Shown: in pieces, positions 10,386-11,069 of the stretch | How positions within the stretch are numbered: position 1 is the first letter of the stretch | Layout of the letters: the number at the start of each line of letters is the position of its first letter | Assembly (NCBI GenBank): GCA_001777055.1 | Contig: MFCX01000006.1 | Coordinates: 7,435 to 18,503 of the forward strand | DNA length: 11,069 nucleotides | From: Candidatus Daviesbacteria bacterium RIFCSPHIGHO2_02_FULL_39_12 | GTDB taxonomy: Bacteria; Patescibacteriota; Microgenomatia; Daviesbacterales; UBA10151 | Direction of reading: 5' to 3' | The notes under the pieces: model-generated | Seen by the model: only the letters and a program-made list of their open reading frames with translations | Told to the model about the DNA's origin: nothing | The model's database searches: none | Position numbers and translations under genes: made by a program

Positions 10386-10908
10386 AATTTTAATAAAACT
10401 AAGGATCCCTTATTTAGTAACAGGTGGTGTGGCAGTTGTCGTTTGGGGTAGGCCGCGTTATACAGCCGATATTGATATTGTGATTGAGCTCAAAAAAGAC
10501 AAGATAGAAAAACTAATAGCTGCTTTGATAAAAGAGGGTTACGTAGATAAGGAAGCAGTTAGTGAGGCGTTAAAGTACCGGAGCGAGTTCAACTTTATTG
10601 ATAGGGAGAGTAGCTTGAAAGTAGACTTTTGGATCCTAAGAGATTCTGAATTCGACAGGTCTAGATTAAAAAGAGCAGTGTTGAGAAAAATCTTTGGCAC
10701 CAAGATTTATTTTAGTTCTCCTGAAGATTTAATTTTAAGAAAACTACTCTGGTTTAATGACTCTAAATCCAGTAGACAGTTAGAGGATATCCATTCAATT
10801 ATGGCAATTATAAAGGATAAACTCGATTATGATTATCTTAGAAAATGGGCAAAACAGCATCATACCTTGGGGTTTTTAGAGAAGATGATTAGTTTAGTTA
10901 ATCCTTAA
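10351..10908 (+). CDS. Nucleotidyltransferase, MNT/AbiEii-like
   Basis: A 185-residue protein from ATG 10351, preferred over the longer frame from TTG 10306 because the domain begins right after it. The Pol-beta-type active site is complete: GG at residues 25-26 (VTGGVAVVVWG), the metal-binding D40-I-D42 in RYTADIDIV, and a third carboxylate D92 (LKVDFWIL). Then follow SPEDLILRKLLWF (123-135) and a late acidic motif LEDIHSIM (144-151), typical of AbiEii-like enzymes. Family members add nucleotides to tRNA or protein; some are type IV or MNT-HEPN-type toxins or antitoxins. It overlaps the upstream 56-residue gene by 35 nt. Its own 3' end overlaps the second response-regulator tail, so its final codons (VNP) are shared with foreign DNA, hinting at a join there. 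The fold is secure; the biological role is inferred. Confidence 0.8.
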   Translation: MELENTLKKVAKILIKLRIPYLVTGGVAVVVWGRPRYTADIDIVIELKKDKIEKLIAALIKEGYVDKEAVSEALKYRSEFNFIDRESSLKVDFWILRDSEFDRSRLKRAVLRKIFGTKIYFSSPEDLILRKLLWFNDSKSSRQLEDIHSIMAIIKDKLDYDYLRKWAKQHHTLGFLEKMISLVNP

Positions 10909-10944
10909 TCATGTAACCAAAACCTCGCACAGAGTGGAGGAGTT
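10898..10944. repeat. Imperfect direct repeat, right copy (response-regulator 3' end)
   Basis: It is the partner of 10123-10170, in the same orientation, separated by ~730 bp that hold exactly the 56-residue gene and the nucleotidyltransferase gene. Confidence 0.7.
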
Positions 10945-10985
10945 TCTTGTTAAAGTCTCCGTCAACTTTCTTTCTTATATCAGGA
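10898..10985 (-). pseudogene. Response regulator C-terminal tail, copy 2, interrupted
   Basis: The minus strand reads DIRKKVDGDFNKKLLHSVRG then FGYMIKD and TAA. It is the last ~29 codons of an OmpR/PhoB-type effector domain (LRxKVD...KLLHSVRGFGY). The frame stays open to the window edge, but before DIRKK the protein (e.g. GKNYKRIQFKC) no longer resembles a regulator, so the homology breaks near 10984. It is longer than copy 1 and diverged from it. Confidence 0.75.
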
Positions 10986-11069
10986 CTTACGCACTTGAAT
11001 TGTATTCTTTTATAGTTTTTCCCACTAAAAATATATCCCATTAGGAATTTGTGCCTGTTAATTAATCTG
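10980..11069. mobile_element. Possible left end of an insertion sequence, cut by the window edge
   Basis: Response-regulator homology stops where TCAGGACTTACGCAC begins (about 10979). From memory, an AGGACTTACGCA-type sequence occurs at the ends of repeats and insertion elements in other bacteria, for example cyanobacteria. The remaining ~85 bp encode nothing recognisable. No transposase and no second end are visible, so this rests on the abrupt homology break and the resemblance of the motif. Confidence 0.3.

Overview
The window looks like a compact, AT-rich bacterial chromosome segment. Candidate Phyla Radiation (Patescibacteria, perhaps Microgenomates-like) is my best inference, at moderate confidence. 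Reasons: tight gene packing with many overlaps or gaps of a few bases, a lone membrane-anchored VirB4/TraG-type ATPase behind a small orphan gene, a divergent XerC/D-like recombinase, and several first genes whose -10 box sits only 6-7 nt before the ATG, which predicts leaderless mRNAs. TGA ends at least three genes, so this is the standard bacterial code and not the TGA=Gly code of Gracilibacteria/SR1.

Layout. 1-773: 3' part of a Fic protein with its N-terminal inhibitory motif. 870-3125: a four-gene plus-strand run (HxGH-type nucleotidyltransferase, PAP2 phosphatase, small membrane-anchored protein, thioredoxin reductase). 3188-3925: a nickel superoxide dismutase precursor and its S26-type maturation protease. 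3922-4596 (minus): a ferredoxin-NADP reductase-like flavoprotein carrying a heptanucleotide tandem repeat inside the gene. 4633-7254: a 91-residue orphan and the 780-residue ATPase. 7270-7340: tRNA-Ile with anticodon UAU. 7364-8230 (minus): tyrosine recombinase. 8343-8693: FtsB/DivIC-like division protein, divergent from the recombinase; a perfect 16+3+16 palindrome lies between their promoters.

From 8694 to 10180 the DNA changes character. It holds a possible 50-residue ORF, a broken methyltransferase-like stretch, a hairpin cluster, a frameshifted minus-strand ORF, the severed ATPase end of a histidine kinase, and the last codons of a response regulator on the other strand. I read this as gene debris. 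An intact pair then follows: a 56-residue helical protein overlapping an MNT-type nucleotidyltransferase, which suggests a toxin-antitoxin-like module. Immediately after it comes a second, diverged response-regulator tail, so similar 3' ends bracket the module. This second tail stops homologously at about 10984, where DNA with an insertion-sequence-like end seems to begin and runs off the window.

How the genes fit together: thioredoxin reductase, Ni-SOD with its protease, and the flavin reductase form a redox/oxidative-stress neighbourhood. The NTase and PAP2 genes are probably envelope or lipid-head-group related. The ATPase, recombinase and FtsB-like genes concern DNA movement, chromosome resolution and division. 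The right end is an accessory, rearranged segment. All assignments come from motif reading by eye; no database search was run.
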